Assembly (NCBI RefSeq): GCF_900112775.1
Contig: NZ_FOYZ01000004.1
Span: 90,530-154,529, forward strand
Direction of reading: 5' to 3'
Source of the DNA: Anaeromicropila populeti
Lineage (GTDB): Bacteria > Bacillota > Clostridia > Lachnospirales > Lachnospiraceae
DNA length: 64,000 bases
Shown here: piece by piece, positions 24,395-32,914 of the stretch
Numbering within the stretch: position 1 is the stretch's first letter
How the letters are laid out: every line of letters begins with the position of its first letter
Translations under genes and position numbers: made by a program
The notes under the pieces: generated by a model
The model's database searches: none
What the model was told of the DNA's origin: nothing
What the model saw: only the letters and a program-made list of their open reading frames with translations

Positions 24395-25384
24395 ATGAAG
24401 GTTGGAAAAGTGCCAGAAACTGTTTTGAAGCGTTCTGTTTTTAAACAGATAAAACACCGCCGCAGCGAAATTTTAGTGAGACCAGGAGTCGGAGAAGATT
24501 GTTCTGCCCTTGAGATTAGTGAGGGAGAGGCTTTTGTATTGTCCACAGATCCCATTACAGGAACTGCACATGAAATAGGAAAGCTGGCAGTGCATATTAC
24601 GGCTAACGATATTGCTTCTAGTGGTGCAGAAATCATAGGAATATTGTTAACGATAATTTTGCCAGATGGAGCAAGAGAATCAGATTTGCGGGAAATGATG
24701 CAAGAGATAGAAGAGGTTTGTGCTGAACTGGATATAGAAGTCCTTGGCGGGCATACGGAGATTTCAGTCGCGGTTAACCAGCCGGTCATTTCAGTGACAG
24801 GTGTAGGAAAAATCAAAAAGGAACAGTTGATTTTGACCAAAGGCTTAAAACCGACACATGAAATTGTAATGACTAAGTGGGCTGGCTTAGAAGGAACTGC
24901 AATCATTGCACAGGAAAAAGAAGAAGTATTAAAAGAAAGATTTTCTATGGATTTTATAGAGAGTGCTAAAGGCATGATGAAATCTATTTCAGTTGTGAAA
25001 GAAGCAAAAATTGCAAAAGAAACAGGTGCCTGTGCTATGCATGATATAACCGAAGGGGGAATTTTCGGTGCATTGTGGGAGATGGCAGCAGCATCAGATG
25101 TTGGAATTGAAGTAAACTTGAAAAAGATTCCGATAAAGCAGGAAACGATAGAAATTTGTGAGATATTTGATATTAATCCATATTTGTTGATTTCTAGTGG
25201 CTGCATGTTGATCGGAACCGATCATGGTAATGCATTAGTAGATGCATTGCAAAAAGAGGGAATTTCGTCGGCAGTAATTGGAAGGGTAACAGCTGGGAAT
25301 GACAGGGTTGTTATAAATGAAGATGAAAAGAGATATCTTGAGCCACCAAAAAGTGATGAGCTTTATAAGGTAATTGGCAGATGA
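24395..25384 (+). CDS. AIR synthase-related protein (HypE/ThiL fold)
   Basis: 329 residues with the two-domain PurM/HypE/SelD fold. The N-terminal ATP-binding region is GVGEDCSALE with VLSTDPITGTAHEIGKLAVH and NDIASSGAEIIG; the second domain has MHDITEGGIFGALWEMA. Family members phosphorylate or dehydrate a substrate with ATP. HypE matures hydrogenases, but no hyp genes are in sight; the specific substrate is unknown. It starts an operon with an Lrp regulator and an aminotransferase; its stop overlaps the frame of the next gene. Confidence 0.82.
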   Translation: MKVGKVPETVLKRSVFKQIKHRRSEILVRPGVGEDCSALEISEGEAFVLSTDPITGTAHEIGKLAVHITANDIASSGAEIIGILLTIILPDGARESDLREMMQEIEEVCAELDIEVLGGHTEISVAVNQPVISVTGVGKIKKEQLILTKGLKPTHEIVMTKWAGLEGTAIIAQEKEEVLKERFSMDFIESAKGMMKSISVVKEAKIAKETGACAMHDITEGGIFGALWEMAAASDVGIEVNLKKIPIKQETIEICEIFDINPYLLISSGCMLIGTDHGNALVDALQKEGISSAVIGRVTAGNDRVVINEDEKRYLEPPKSDELYKVIGR

Positions 25385-25424
25385 TTATATATCTTATGAG
25401 AGTAATAATCAGGAGGGTATTGCA

Positions 25425-25910
25425 GTGAGAGAGAGAATATTAAAAGCATTAGATAAGAATAGTAAAGTTTCTCTAAGCGATTTGTCAAAGATGTTAGATA
25501 TAGCAGAAGACATATTAGCAGAAGAGATAAGGAAGATGGAGGAGGAATCTATTATTTGCGGATATCCAACTCTTATCAACTGGGATAAAACAGACTGCGA
25601 AAAGGTAACAGCCTGGATTGAAGTTAAAGTGTCCCCTCAGAGAGGTCAGGGTTTTGACCGGATAGCAGAAAGAATCTATAAGTTTGAAGAAGTGGAAAGT
25701 GTGTACCTGATGTCAGGAACCTTTGATTTAGCTGTGCTGATTGTGGGTAAGACAATGAGAGAGGTTGCTAATTTTGTATCAAGTAAACTGGCACCAATGG
25801 ATTCGGTATTAAGTACATCTACAAATTTTGTATTAAAGAAATACAAAGAACATGGGATGGAACTTGTGAATGAACAAAATGTAGATGAAAGGATGTTGTA
25901 TACGCCATGA
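25425..25910 (+). CDS. Lrp/AsnC family transcriptional regulator
   Basis: 161 residues, usual Lrp size. The N-terminal helix-turn-helix (about 5-60) is VRERILKALDKN...LSDLSKMLDIAEDIL; an RAM-type ligand domain (about 75-150) follows with GTFDLAVLIVGKTMREV. These regulators sense amino acids and bind DNA as octamers. I chose GTG 25425, eight bases after AGGAGG (25411-25416); the frame extends upstream to 25374 but that part overlaps the AIR-synthase gene and is not conserved in the family. The stop overlaps the aminotransferase start by four bases, so the two are coupled. Confidence 0.85.
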   Translation: MRERILKALDKNSKVSLSDLSKMLDIAEDILAEEIRKMEEESIICGYPTLINWDKTDCEKVTAWIEVKVSPQRGQGFDRIAERIYKFEEVESVYLMSGTFDLAVLIVGKTMREVANFVSSKLAPMDSVLSTSTNFVLKKYKEHGMELVNEQNVDERMLYTP

Positions 25911-27064
25911 GAGACCCTTTATCAAAAAAAATTACGGAAATACAGCCATCTGGAATTAGAAAATTCTTTGACATTGTGAGCGATATGAAAGATGCCATAT
26001 CATTGGGCGTTGGTGAACCGGATTTTGACACACCATGGCATATTCGGGAAGAAGGAATTTATTCTCTTGAAAAGGGAAGAACGATATATACATCTAATTC
26101 GGGATTAAAGGAACTGAGAAAAGAAGTATGTAATTATTTACATAGACGGTTTCAGCTGAATTATGAATATGAAAGCGAGATAATGATTACTGTAGGTGGA
26201 AGCGAAGCAATTGATGTTGCATTCCGTGCAATGCTTGATCCAGGTGATGAGGTGCTGATTCCACAGCCGTCTTATGTATCTTATGTGCCATGTGCTTTGT
26301 TGGCGAATGGTACACCTGTTATTATTAATCTTTTAGAAAAAGATGAATTTAGATTGACAAAACAACAAATATTAGATCATATAACAGATAAAACTAAATT
26401 ATTGGTACTGCCTTTCCCTAACAACCCAACAGGTTCTATTATGACATATGAGGATCTTAAAGAAATTGTGGATGTTATTATCGAGAAGGATTTATATGTT
26501 ATTTCAGATGAAATTTATTCAGAATTAACTTATGGAAGAGAACACGTATCGATTGCTTCTTTCCCTGGAATGAGAGAGAGAACAGTTGTAATTAACGGAT
26601 TTTCTAAGTCATATGCCATGACAGGATGGAGATTAGGATATGCAGCAGGCCCAGCTAAAATCATTAAGCAAATGCTGAAAATTCATCAGTTTGCTATTAT
26701 GTGTGCACCGACAACCAGCCAGTATGCAGCAATTGAAGCGTTGAAAAACGGAGATTCTGATGTAGCTATGATGCGGGAGTCTTATGATGAAAGAAGGAGA
26801 TTTTTAGTAAAAGCATTAAGAGAAATAGGCATGGACTGCTTTGAACCTTTTGGGGCATTTTATGTATTTCCGAGTATAAAAAAGTTTGGTATGACCTCAG
26901 ATGATTTTGCTAATAAGCTGCTACAGGATGAAAAGCTTGCAGTTGTTCCAGGAACAGCATTTGGAGACGGAGGCGAAGGTTTTTTACGTATTTCATATGC
27001 CTATTCTATTGAAAGCCTGAAAATAGCATTGGGCAGACTGGAGAACTTTATTAACAAGTTATAA
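25907..27064 (+). CDS. PLP-dependent aminotransferase, class I/II
   Basis: 385 residues. The PLP lysine lies in GFSKSYAMTGWRLGY (about residue 230); NNPTG and SDEIYSELTY are other PLP contacts, and the C-terminal Arg in FLRISYAYSIESL binds substrate carboxylate. Fold type I, aspartate/aromatic or alanine aminotransferase group (PatA/AspC branch); the amino acid is not readable. Coupled to the Lrp regulator, which may control it. Start ATG fits the ATGA overlap. Confidence 0.88.
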   Translation: MRDPLSKKITEIQPSGIRKFFDIVSDMKDAISLGVGEPDFDTPWHIREEGIYSLEKGRTIYTSNSGLKELRKEVCNYLHRRFQLNYEYESEIMITVGGSEAIDVAFRAMLDPGDEVLIPQPSYVSYVPCALLANGTPVIINLLEKDEFRLTKQQILDHITDKTKLLVLPFPNNPTGSIMTYEDLKEIVDVIIEKDLYVISDEIYSELTYGREHVSIASFPGMRERTVVINGFSKSYAMTGWRLGYAAGPAKIIKQMLKIHQFAIMCAPTTSQYAAIEALKNGDSDVAMMRESYDERRRFLVKALREIGMDCFEPFGAFYVFPSIKKFGMTSDDFANKLLQDEKLAVVPGTAFGDGGEGFLRISYAYSIESLKIALGRLENFINKL

Positions 27065-27082
27065 TAGCAAAGGAGGAACGAG

Positions 27083-27556
27083 ATGGCTGATTTGAATGCA
27101 AATCATGTAAATCCATTTTTAATTGCAGCAACAAAGATTTTGAAGGAGACATGTCTGATAGAGACTAAAATTGGTAAGCCAAGCGTTAAGCCTATGGTTA
27201 GTACTCATGATATGTATATTATTATGATAGGAATTACCGGGGAGATGAGCGGTCAGGCTATGATTGCTTTTGAATATTCTATAGCATGTGATATTGCTTC
27301 AAAAATGTGTATGATGCCAATAGAAAAAATGGATGAATTGTCAAATAGTGCTATTTGCGAGTTGGGGAATATGATAATGGGGAATGCCGCTACTGTTTTT
27401 TCTACCAAAGGAATAGGTATTGATATTACACCGCCAACTCTATGTACAGGCAGCATCTCGATTTCCTCTTCTTTTACTACTAATATATGTATTCCTATTA
27501 TTTATGAGGATAATAAGATAATTGAAGTACATGTTGCAGTGAAGGATAATCATTAA
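27083..27556 (+). CDS. CheX-like chemotaxis phosphatase family protein
   Basis: 157 residues. The CheC/CheX pattern is present: a conserved ELGNMIMGNA segment (with E..N for phospho-CheY hydrolysis) near residue 95, in an alpha-beta fold. CheX removes phosphate from CheY in motile bacteria; related proteins occur without flagella genes. No motility genes lie in the window. The gene has a GGAGGAACGAG site 5 bases upstream and is 18 bases after the aminotransferase. Confidence 0.75.
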   Translation: MADLNANHVNPFLIAATKILKETCLIETKIGKPSVKPMVSTHDMYIIMIGITGEMSGQAMIAFEYSIACDIASKMCMMPIEKMDELSNSAICELGNMIMGNAATVFSTKGIGIDITPPTLCTGSISISSSFTTNICIPIIYEDNKIIEVHVAVKDNH

Positions 27557-27594
27557 AGGTTGTCTTGGGCAATTTATGGGAGGAAAGAAGTGAT

Positions 27595-28086
27595 ATGATT
27601 AATATAGTTTTATTAGAGCCTGAAATTCCTGCCAATACAGGGAATATTGGCAGGAGCTGCGTAGCAGCAGGAGCCAGACTGCATTTGATTGAACCTATGG
27701 GATTTCGTATAAATGAAAAGGAAGTGAAGAGAGCCGGTTTAGACTATTGGGACAGGCTGGATGTAACTATTTATGATTCTTACCACGATTTTTTAGAAAA
27801 GAATAAACATCCGAAAATATTTATGGCAACAACTAAGGCAAAGAACGTATATACCCAGGTGAATCTGGAGCCAGACTGCTATATTATGTTTGGAAAGGAA
27901 AGTGCAGGAATACCAGAAGAAATTCTTGTGGAGCATCCTGACACCTGTATCCGTATTCCTATGATAGGAGAAATCCGGTCATTAAATTTGGGGAATTCAG
28001 TAGCCATTGTATTATATGAAGCATTGCGCCAGAATAATTTCTCAAATATGAACTTAGAAGGAAATCTGCACCGTTTGTCATGGTAA
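27595..28086 (+). CDS. trmL: tRNA (cytidine(34)-2'-O)-methyltransferase TrmL
   Basis: 163 residues, the normal size of this SPOUT-class enzyme. Motifs: INIVLLEPEIPANTGNIGR at the N-terminus and the SAM knot MFGKESAGIP, IPMIGEIRSLNLGNSVAIVL. It methylates the wobble base of Leu tRNAs. ATG 27595 lies 10 bases after GGGAGGAAAG, preferred over the ATG at 27565. The 3' end forms half of a hairpin that crosses the stop codon (28063-28098), facing the convergent histidine kinase. Confidence 0.92.
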   Translation: MINIVLLEPEIPANTGNIGRSCVAAGARLHLIEPMGFRINEKEVKRAGLDYWDRLDVTIYDSYHDFLEKNKHPKIFMATTKAKNVYTQVNLEPDCYIMFGKESAGIPEEILVEHPDTCIRIPMIGEIRSLNLGNSVAIVLYEALRQNNFSNMNLEGNLHRLSW

Positions 28087-28098
28087 ACGGTGCAGATT
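28063..28098. terminator. Bidirectional hairpin between convergent genes, overlapping the trmL stop
   Basis: Perfect 14-bp stem AATCTGCACCGTTT (28063-28076) / AAACGGTGCAGATT (28085-28098) with an 8-base loop. The trmL stop codon is inside it. On the minus strand it is followed by TCCTTCTAAGTT, on the plus strand by no T-run, so it may stop the kinase mRNA more than trmL. Confidence 0.6.
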
Positions 28099-28099
28099 A

Positions 28100-29521
28100 C
28101 TAGTCCATGTCCTCTTGATATATAGGGAGAGAGAAAATGAATTCTGTGCCTACCCCCTCTGTGCTGGCAACAGTAATATTTTCCCCATGTGCATTTATTA
28201 TTTCCCGCACAATGGATAAACCCAGGCCAGTTCCCTTTTTATCTTTTCCTCTTGAATTATCTGTCTTATAAAAACGATCCCAGATTTTTAAAATAGAATC
28301 TTTTGGTATTCCAATCCCCCGATCCCGAATAGAAACATAAATTTTTTCATTTTTTTCTGTAGTAGAAATGTGGATCGTAGAGTTGCTGTGACTAAATTTA
28401 ATTGCATTATCCAAAAGGTTATACAAAACCTGTTGGATCTTTCCAATATCCCCATTAACAAGGTTTTCTTGTCCGTAAAACGTCAGTTCTAATGTAATTT
28501 TTTTCTTAGTGCAAATGCCTTCAAAGCTTGCAGATGTATTTTTTATCACTGTATGAATATCAAAAGGGGCTATTTCTAAAAAAGCACCATTGTATTTTAT
28601 ATTGTTTAACGTAAGCAGGTTGGAAGTCAGCTTAGTTAATCGGTCTGTTTCAAATGAAATGATTTCCAGATATTTATTTTGAGCTTCTGTTGGAATGGTT
28701 CCATCTAATATTGCCTCTGCATACCCTTTAATTGAAGTCAAGGGAGAACGGAAATCGTGGGAAACATTCGCTACAAATTTTTTCTGGTATTCATCTAACT
28801 CCTTTAACTCACTTGCCATATAGTTTATAGCGGCCGCCAACTGATAAAATTCATCTGTTCCCTTCAAATTCAACTTATAAGAAAAGTTACCATTTGTATA
28901 TTCTTTAATCCCAGTCTTAATTTTTTGGATTGGACGAATGGTAATAAAATAAACGTAAGCAAAAATTAAAATAAGTACAAAATTAAATAGTATCAGACTA
29001 ATATTAGTAAAGTCAGAGTAATTAATAGTTGAGGTGTCGATACTCTCCATGGATATATGCATTACGATGTAACCTCGAACCTGAAGATTGCTGGTTACAG
29101 CATATACGACACTTAGCATTGGTTCTGAAAAAGCACCATTAAGAGTATTATTTACAACATAATTATTTGACAAAAAATTAGGATCAATATCATTTACATT
29201 ACTAAACCAGATGTTATCTGTGTTTCCCCGGGTATCTGCCACAATGGTACCATTCTCCTTAACAATCCAAATCCGGGTGCTTAAAAAGGTATCAATGGTA
29301 GAAAGCTGTGTTTTCAAATCATCCAGAGATAATTTGTTGCAATAATATTTTGCCATATATTCAGAGGATATGAGGTGAGCCTCTTTATATAATACAGATT
29401 TCTTTTCACAAATAAGCTGATGCTTTATTCTGTTTACACAGTAGGTATTTAGAAATACAAACATGGTTACAGCAATTAACACATAGCAAATGGTCAATTT
29501 TACCAATAATGTGCGTTTCAT
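28100..29521 (-). CDS. Sensor histidine kinase
   Basis: 473 residues. Two membrane helices (about 5-25 and 168-190) enclose an extracytoplasmic sensor domain of about 140 residues; HAMP follows (about 190-245), then HisKA with SHDFRSPLTSIKGYAEAI (phospho-His about residue 256) and HATPase with N box LLDNAIKFSH and GIGIPKDSI, GTGLGLSIV. PhoR/ResE layout. It phosphorylates the regulator encoded just upstream; the regulator stop and the kinase start share one base (TAATG), so they are coupled. Signal unknown. Confidence 0.93.
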   Translation of the reverse strand: MKRTLLVKLTICYVLIAVTMFVFLNTYCVNRIKHQLICEKKSVLYKEAHLISSEYMAKYYCNKLSLDDLKTQLSTIDTFLSTRIWIVKENGTIVADTRGNTDNIWFSNVNDIDPNFLSNNYVVNNTLNGAFSEPMLSVVYAVTSNLQVRGYIVMHISMESIDTSTINYSDFTNISLILFNFVLILIFAYVYFITIRPIQKIKTGIKEYTNGNFSYKLNLKGTDEFYQLAAAINYMASELKELDEYQKKFVANVSHDFRSPLTSIKGYAEAILDGTIPTEAQNKYLEIISFETDRLTKLTSNLLTLNNIKYNGAFLEIAPFDIHTVIKNTSASFEGICTKKKITLELTFYGQENLVNGDIGKIQQVLYNLLDNAIKFSHSNSTIHISTTEKNEKIYVSIRDRGIGIPKDSILKIWDRFYKTDNSRGKDKKGTGLGLSIVREIINAHGENITVASTEGVGTEFIFSLPIYQEDMD

Positions 29522-30231
29522 TATTTTTTTACCTCAAATTTATAACCAATACCCCATACCGTTGCTAAGCTCCATGACTGATGGTCCTTTATTTTTTCCC
29601 TAAGTCTTTTAATATGAACATCAACCGTTCTGGTATCTCCAATATATTCGTATCCCCAGATGTGATCTAATAGCTGTTCTCTGGTAAATACCTGATTAGG
29701 ATGTGAAGCTAAAAAGTAAAATAATTCCAATTCCTTTGGAGGCATTTCAATGGTTTCGCCATAATAAAGGACGGAATAATTGGTCTGATTAATAAGTAAG
29801 TCAGGATATTTTACATAATCACCTGTCTGCTCGGATATTTGCGGCAGGGAAGTTGGCTTTGGCTGAAATCTGCGAAGAACAGCCTTGACCCTTGCCACCA
29901 GTTCTTTTGAATCAAATGGCTTAATCATATAGTCGTCTGCTCCAAGTTCCAGACCAAGCACCTTATCAAATACTTCCCCTTTGGCTGACAGCATTATGAT
30001 AGGAGTGGAGGAAATCTTACGAATTTCCCTGCAAACCTCGTAACCATCTATTCCTGGCAGCATTAGGTCAAGAAGTATCAGGTTTGGTTCATAAGTGGAA
30101 AATGCAGTTAAGGCTTCTTCTCCATCATTTACAATCCGGGTATCAAAGCATTCTTTTGTTAAATAGAGCGAGATTAATTCTGCTATATTATTATCATCAT
30201 CTACAATTAATATTTTTTGTTTTACAGCCAT
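29521..30231 (-). CDS. Response regulator, OmpR/PhoB family
   Basis: 236 residues. Receiver domain (about 1-120) with acidic pair DDD, phospho-Asp in LDLMLPGIDGYEV (about residue 57) and Lys in GADDYMIKPF; a winged-helix DNA-binding domain (about 140-235) ends with TVDVHIKRLREKI. Cognate partner of the adjacent kinase. It is transcribed towards the kinase and its promoter lies between 30232 and the mutS2 gene. Confidence 0.95.
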   Translation of the reverse strand: MAVKQKILIVDDDNNIAELISLYLTKECFDTRIVNDGEEALTAFSTYEPNLILLDLMLPGIDGYEVCREIRKISSTPIIMLSAKGEVFDKVLGLELGADDYMIKPFDSKELVARVKAVLRRFQPKPTSLPQISEQTGDYVKYPDLLINQTNYSVLYYGETIEMPPKELELFYFLASHPNQVFTREQLLDHIWGYEYIGDTRTVDVHIKRLREKIKDHQSWSLATVWGIGYKFEVKK

Positions 30232-30267
30232 ATAGACCTCCTGTTATACCTGTTTCTAGCACATATG

Positions 30268-32676
30268 CTATTTAAACTCAACAATGGTGACACCGTGATC
30301 TCCTTCTCCAAAGCTTCCAATTCGAAAGTTTTTTACATATTTTACTTTCTTTAAATGCTGATGAACTGCATTTCTTAAAGCACCTGTGCCACGGCCATGA
30401 ATAATAGTTACTTGAGGAAGATGGGATAAATAAGCATCATCCAGATATTTATCAACTTCATAAAGAGCTTCATCTACTGTTTTGCCAATAATATTTAGTT
30501 CAGGGCTAATGGAAGCGGTTTTGGACATTTTAATCTTACCACTGCCGGATTTGTGTCTGGCTGGTGATGGAGATGCCGGTTCTTCTATTAATTCTATGTC
30601 GGTAATTTTAATTAAGGAACGTAAAATGCCCATTTGTACATATAGATCGCCTTTTGCATTAGGCAGGCTGCTTACAGTGCCGTTCAGATTCAGGCTGAGA
30701 ACATGAACAGAATCCCCTATTTTGAAATCTTCTGGGCGGTTGGATTTTTTCTTCTGAACCGTTGATTTTGATAAATGGTTTTTTGTTTTATCCAAATGGC
30801 CTCGCAGTGCAGCCCTTTCTTCTTCCATGTCCTTCTGAACATTGCCTTCTTTCATCCACTTATTGTACTTACGAATGGATTCATCTGCAAAATCCTTTGC
30901 ATCTTGTAAAATCTGGTGAGCTTTTTCGTTGGCTTCTCGTATGATACGTTCTTTTGCAGCATCTATTTTTTCACTTTTTTGTGTCAGCTGATTTCTCAGC
31001 TGTTGAATTTCTTCCTTATATTGTTTAATCTCAGATTGCTCTTTTTGAATCGTAATGCGGCTTCGTTCTAAGTCTGCAATAACATCTTCAAAGCTGGTGT
31101 TTTCGGTATCAATTCTTGACTTTGCATCTTCAATAATAAAGTCAGGAAGCCCTAGCTTTCCGGAAATAGCAAAGGCATTACTTTTTCCAGGAATACCAAT
31201 GAGCAGCTTGTAGGTTGGACGAAGTGTTTCAACATCAAATTCACAACAGGCATTTTCCACGCCATCGGTAGAAAGTGCAAAAATTTTAAGTTCGCTGTAG
31301 TGGGTAGTAGCCATTGTGCGGATGTTCTGATTGTGTAGGTGGGATAAAATAGCCATAGCTAGTGCAGCGCCTTCAACTGGATCGGTACCAGCACCAAGTT
31401 CATCGAACAAACAGAGTGATTTGTCTGTAGCTTGCTTTAAAATGGAAACCGTATTGGTCATATGGGAGGAAAACGTACTTAAATTCTGTTCAATACTTTG
31501 CTCATCTCCGATATCAGCAAATACATCTTCAAAAACAGCAAGAGAGGAATTGTCAAAAGCAGGGATATGAAGGCCGGCCTGTCCCATTAAGGTAAACAAT
31601 CCAACTGTTTTTAGAGAAACGGTTTTACCACCAGTATTGGGACCTGTAACGATAAGCAGATTAAAATCTTTTCCCAGGCGAATGTCAATAGGCACTACAG
31701 ATTTCGGATCAATCAGTGGATGACGACCTTTTTTTATGTTAATCATGCCATCTTCATTAAAAATTGGTGCACTGGCTTTCATCTGACGGGAAAGTCCTGC
31801 CTTTGCAAAAATGAAATCCAGCTTCATAATCGTTTCAATATTTATTTTCAATTCTTCTGTATGCTCTGCAACAAGTTCACTTAATTCTGCTAAAATCCGC
31901 TCTATTTCTTCCTGCTCCTTCAAAGAAAGCTCCCGCAGTTCGTTATTCAGCTTTACAATTGCCATGGGCTCTATAAATAATGTGGAACCTGTAGAAGACT
32001 GATCGTGAACCATTCCTTTTACATGGCTTTTATATTCTGCCTTTACAGGAACACAATAACGGCCATTCCTCATGGTAATCAATGCATCCTGCAACATAGT
32101 ACGAGTAGTAGAATTATTTATTATGGAATTTAACTGCTCATGAATTTTATCGTTGGTATTTTTAACTGTCCGGCGAATCTGGCGCAGGGTGGAACTGGCA
32201 TCATCGCTGATTTCTTCAGGAGATAAAATACAGCGTTGAATCTCTTGGTTTACAGGAGAAAGCGGCTCCAAAATGGTAAAGTAAGGCGTCAGGGTATTCG
32301 TATCATCTGTGTTCTCTTGATTTTCCTGAAAATTGCCAACAGAAATAACTTCCTTTCTGACATAGCTTTTGGCCCGGAGAACTACATTTAAAAGCGAGCT
32401 GACAGAAAGCAATTCCTCAATACCTAAGGTAGAGCCGATTTCCAGACGCATAAGGGAAGAGCGAATATCCTTTGCGCCAGAAAAGGAAAGACTTCCCTTT
32501 TTCATCAGCATGGAAAGCGCATCTGAAGTTTCCCGCAGATTCTGCTGAATCTCAGGGAGAGAAGTACAGGGAGATAAGGATTTGCAAAGCTCTTTTCCCA
32601 TTGAGGAGGTTGCCAGTGAAACAAATCTATCTACAATCTTATCAAATTCTAAAGTTTTTAAAACTTTCTGGTTCAT
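30268..32676 (-). CDS. mutS2: Endonuclease MutS2
   Basis: 802 residues. The N-terminal core/clamp helices are followed by the MutS ATPase with Walker A TGPNTGGKTVSLK (about 330), Walker B LCLFDELGAGTDP and THYSELK; a long coiled coil (about 515-625, rich in E/K/Q) and a C-terminal Smr nuclease domain with IIHGRGTGALRNAV. In Bacillus MutS2 binds collided ribosomes and splits them; in other bacteria it suppresses recombination. I chose the ATG at 32676, 10 bases after GAAAGG, over the earlier one at 32685. Confidence 0.95.
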   Translation of the reverse strand: MNQKVLKTLEFDKIVDRFVSLATSSMGKELCKSLSPCTSLPEIQQNLRETSDALSMLMKKGSLSFSGAKDIRSSLMRLEIGSTLGIEELLSVSSLLNVVLRAKSYVRKEVISVGNFQENQENTDDTNTLTPYFTILEPLSPVNQEIQRCILSPEEISDDASSTLRQIRRTVKNTNDKIHEQLNSIINNSTTRTMLQDALITMRNGRYCVPVKAEYKSHVKGMVHDQSSTGSTLFIEPMAIVKLNNELRELSLKEQEEIERILAELSELVAEHTEELKINIETIMKLDFIFAKAGLSRQMKASAPIFNEDGMINIKKGRHPLIDPKSVVPIDIRLGKDFNLLIVTGPNTGGKTVSLKTVGLFTLMGQAGLHIPAFDNSSLAVFEDVFADIGDEQSIEQNLSTFSSHMTNTVSILKQATDKSLCLFDELGAGTDPVEGAALAMAILSHLHNQNIRTMATTHYSELKIFALSTDGVENACCEFDVETLRPTYKLLIGIPGKSNAFAISGKLGLPDFIIEDAKSRIDTENTSFEDVIADLERSRITIQKEQSEIKQYKEEIQQLRNQLTQKSEKIDAAKERIIREANEKAHQILQDAKDFADESIRKYNKWMKEGNVQKDMEEERAALRGHLDKTKNHLSKSTVQKKKSNRPEDFKIGDSVHVLSLNLNGTVSSLPNAKGDLYVQMGILRSLIKITDIELIEEPASPSPARHKSGSGKIKMSKTASISPELNIIGKTVDEALYEVDKYLDDAYLSHLPQVTIIHGRGTGALRNAVHQHLKKVKYVKNFRIGSFGEGDHGVTIVEFK

Positions 32677-32914
32677 ATAGGTCATACCTTTCTATTACAT
32701 ACAATATTAATATATTCTAACCTATATTCTACCTTATTCTATTGTAAAATAAAATATAAAGTTGCAAATTTACTAAGAAGACTTTTAAAAGGTTTGTTAA
32801 CATTTCATTCATATATTGTTCACAACTACGTGATAAAATTGAAATAGTATTTAAAGAACGTTTTTGGTAATTTTCATCATGTTAAAAGCTGGGTTAAAAG
32901 TTAAGGAGAAGGGT

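Noticed and set aside
24388-25206. 272-codon minus-strand frame opposite the AIR-synthase gene
   Set aside because: No ribosome site, composition typical of antisense to an AT-rich coding gene, and the plus-strand frame has clear family motifs.
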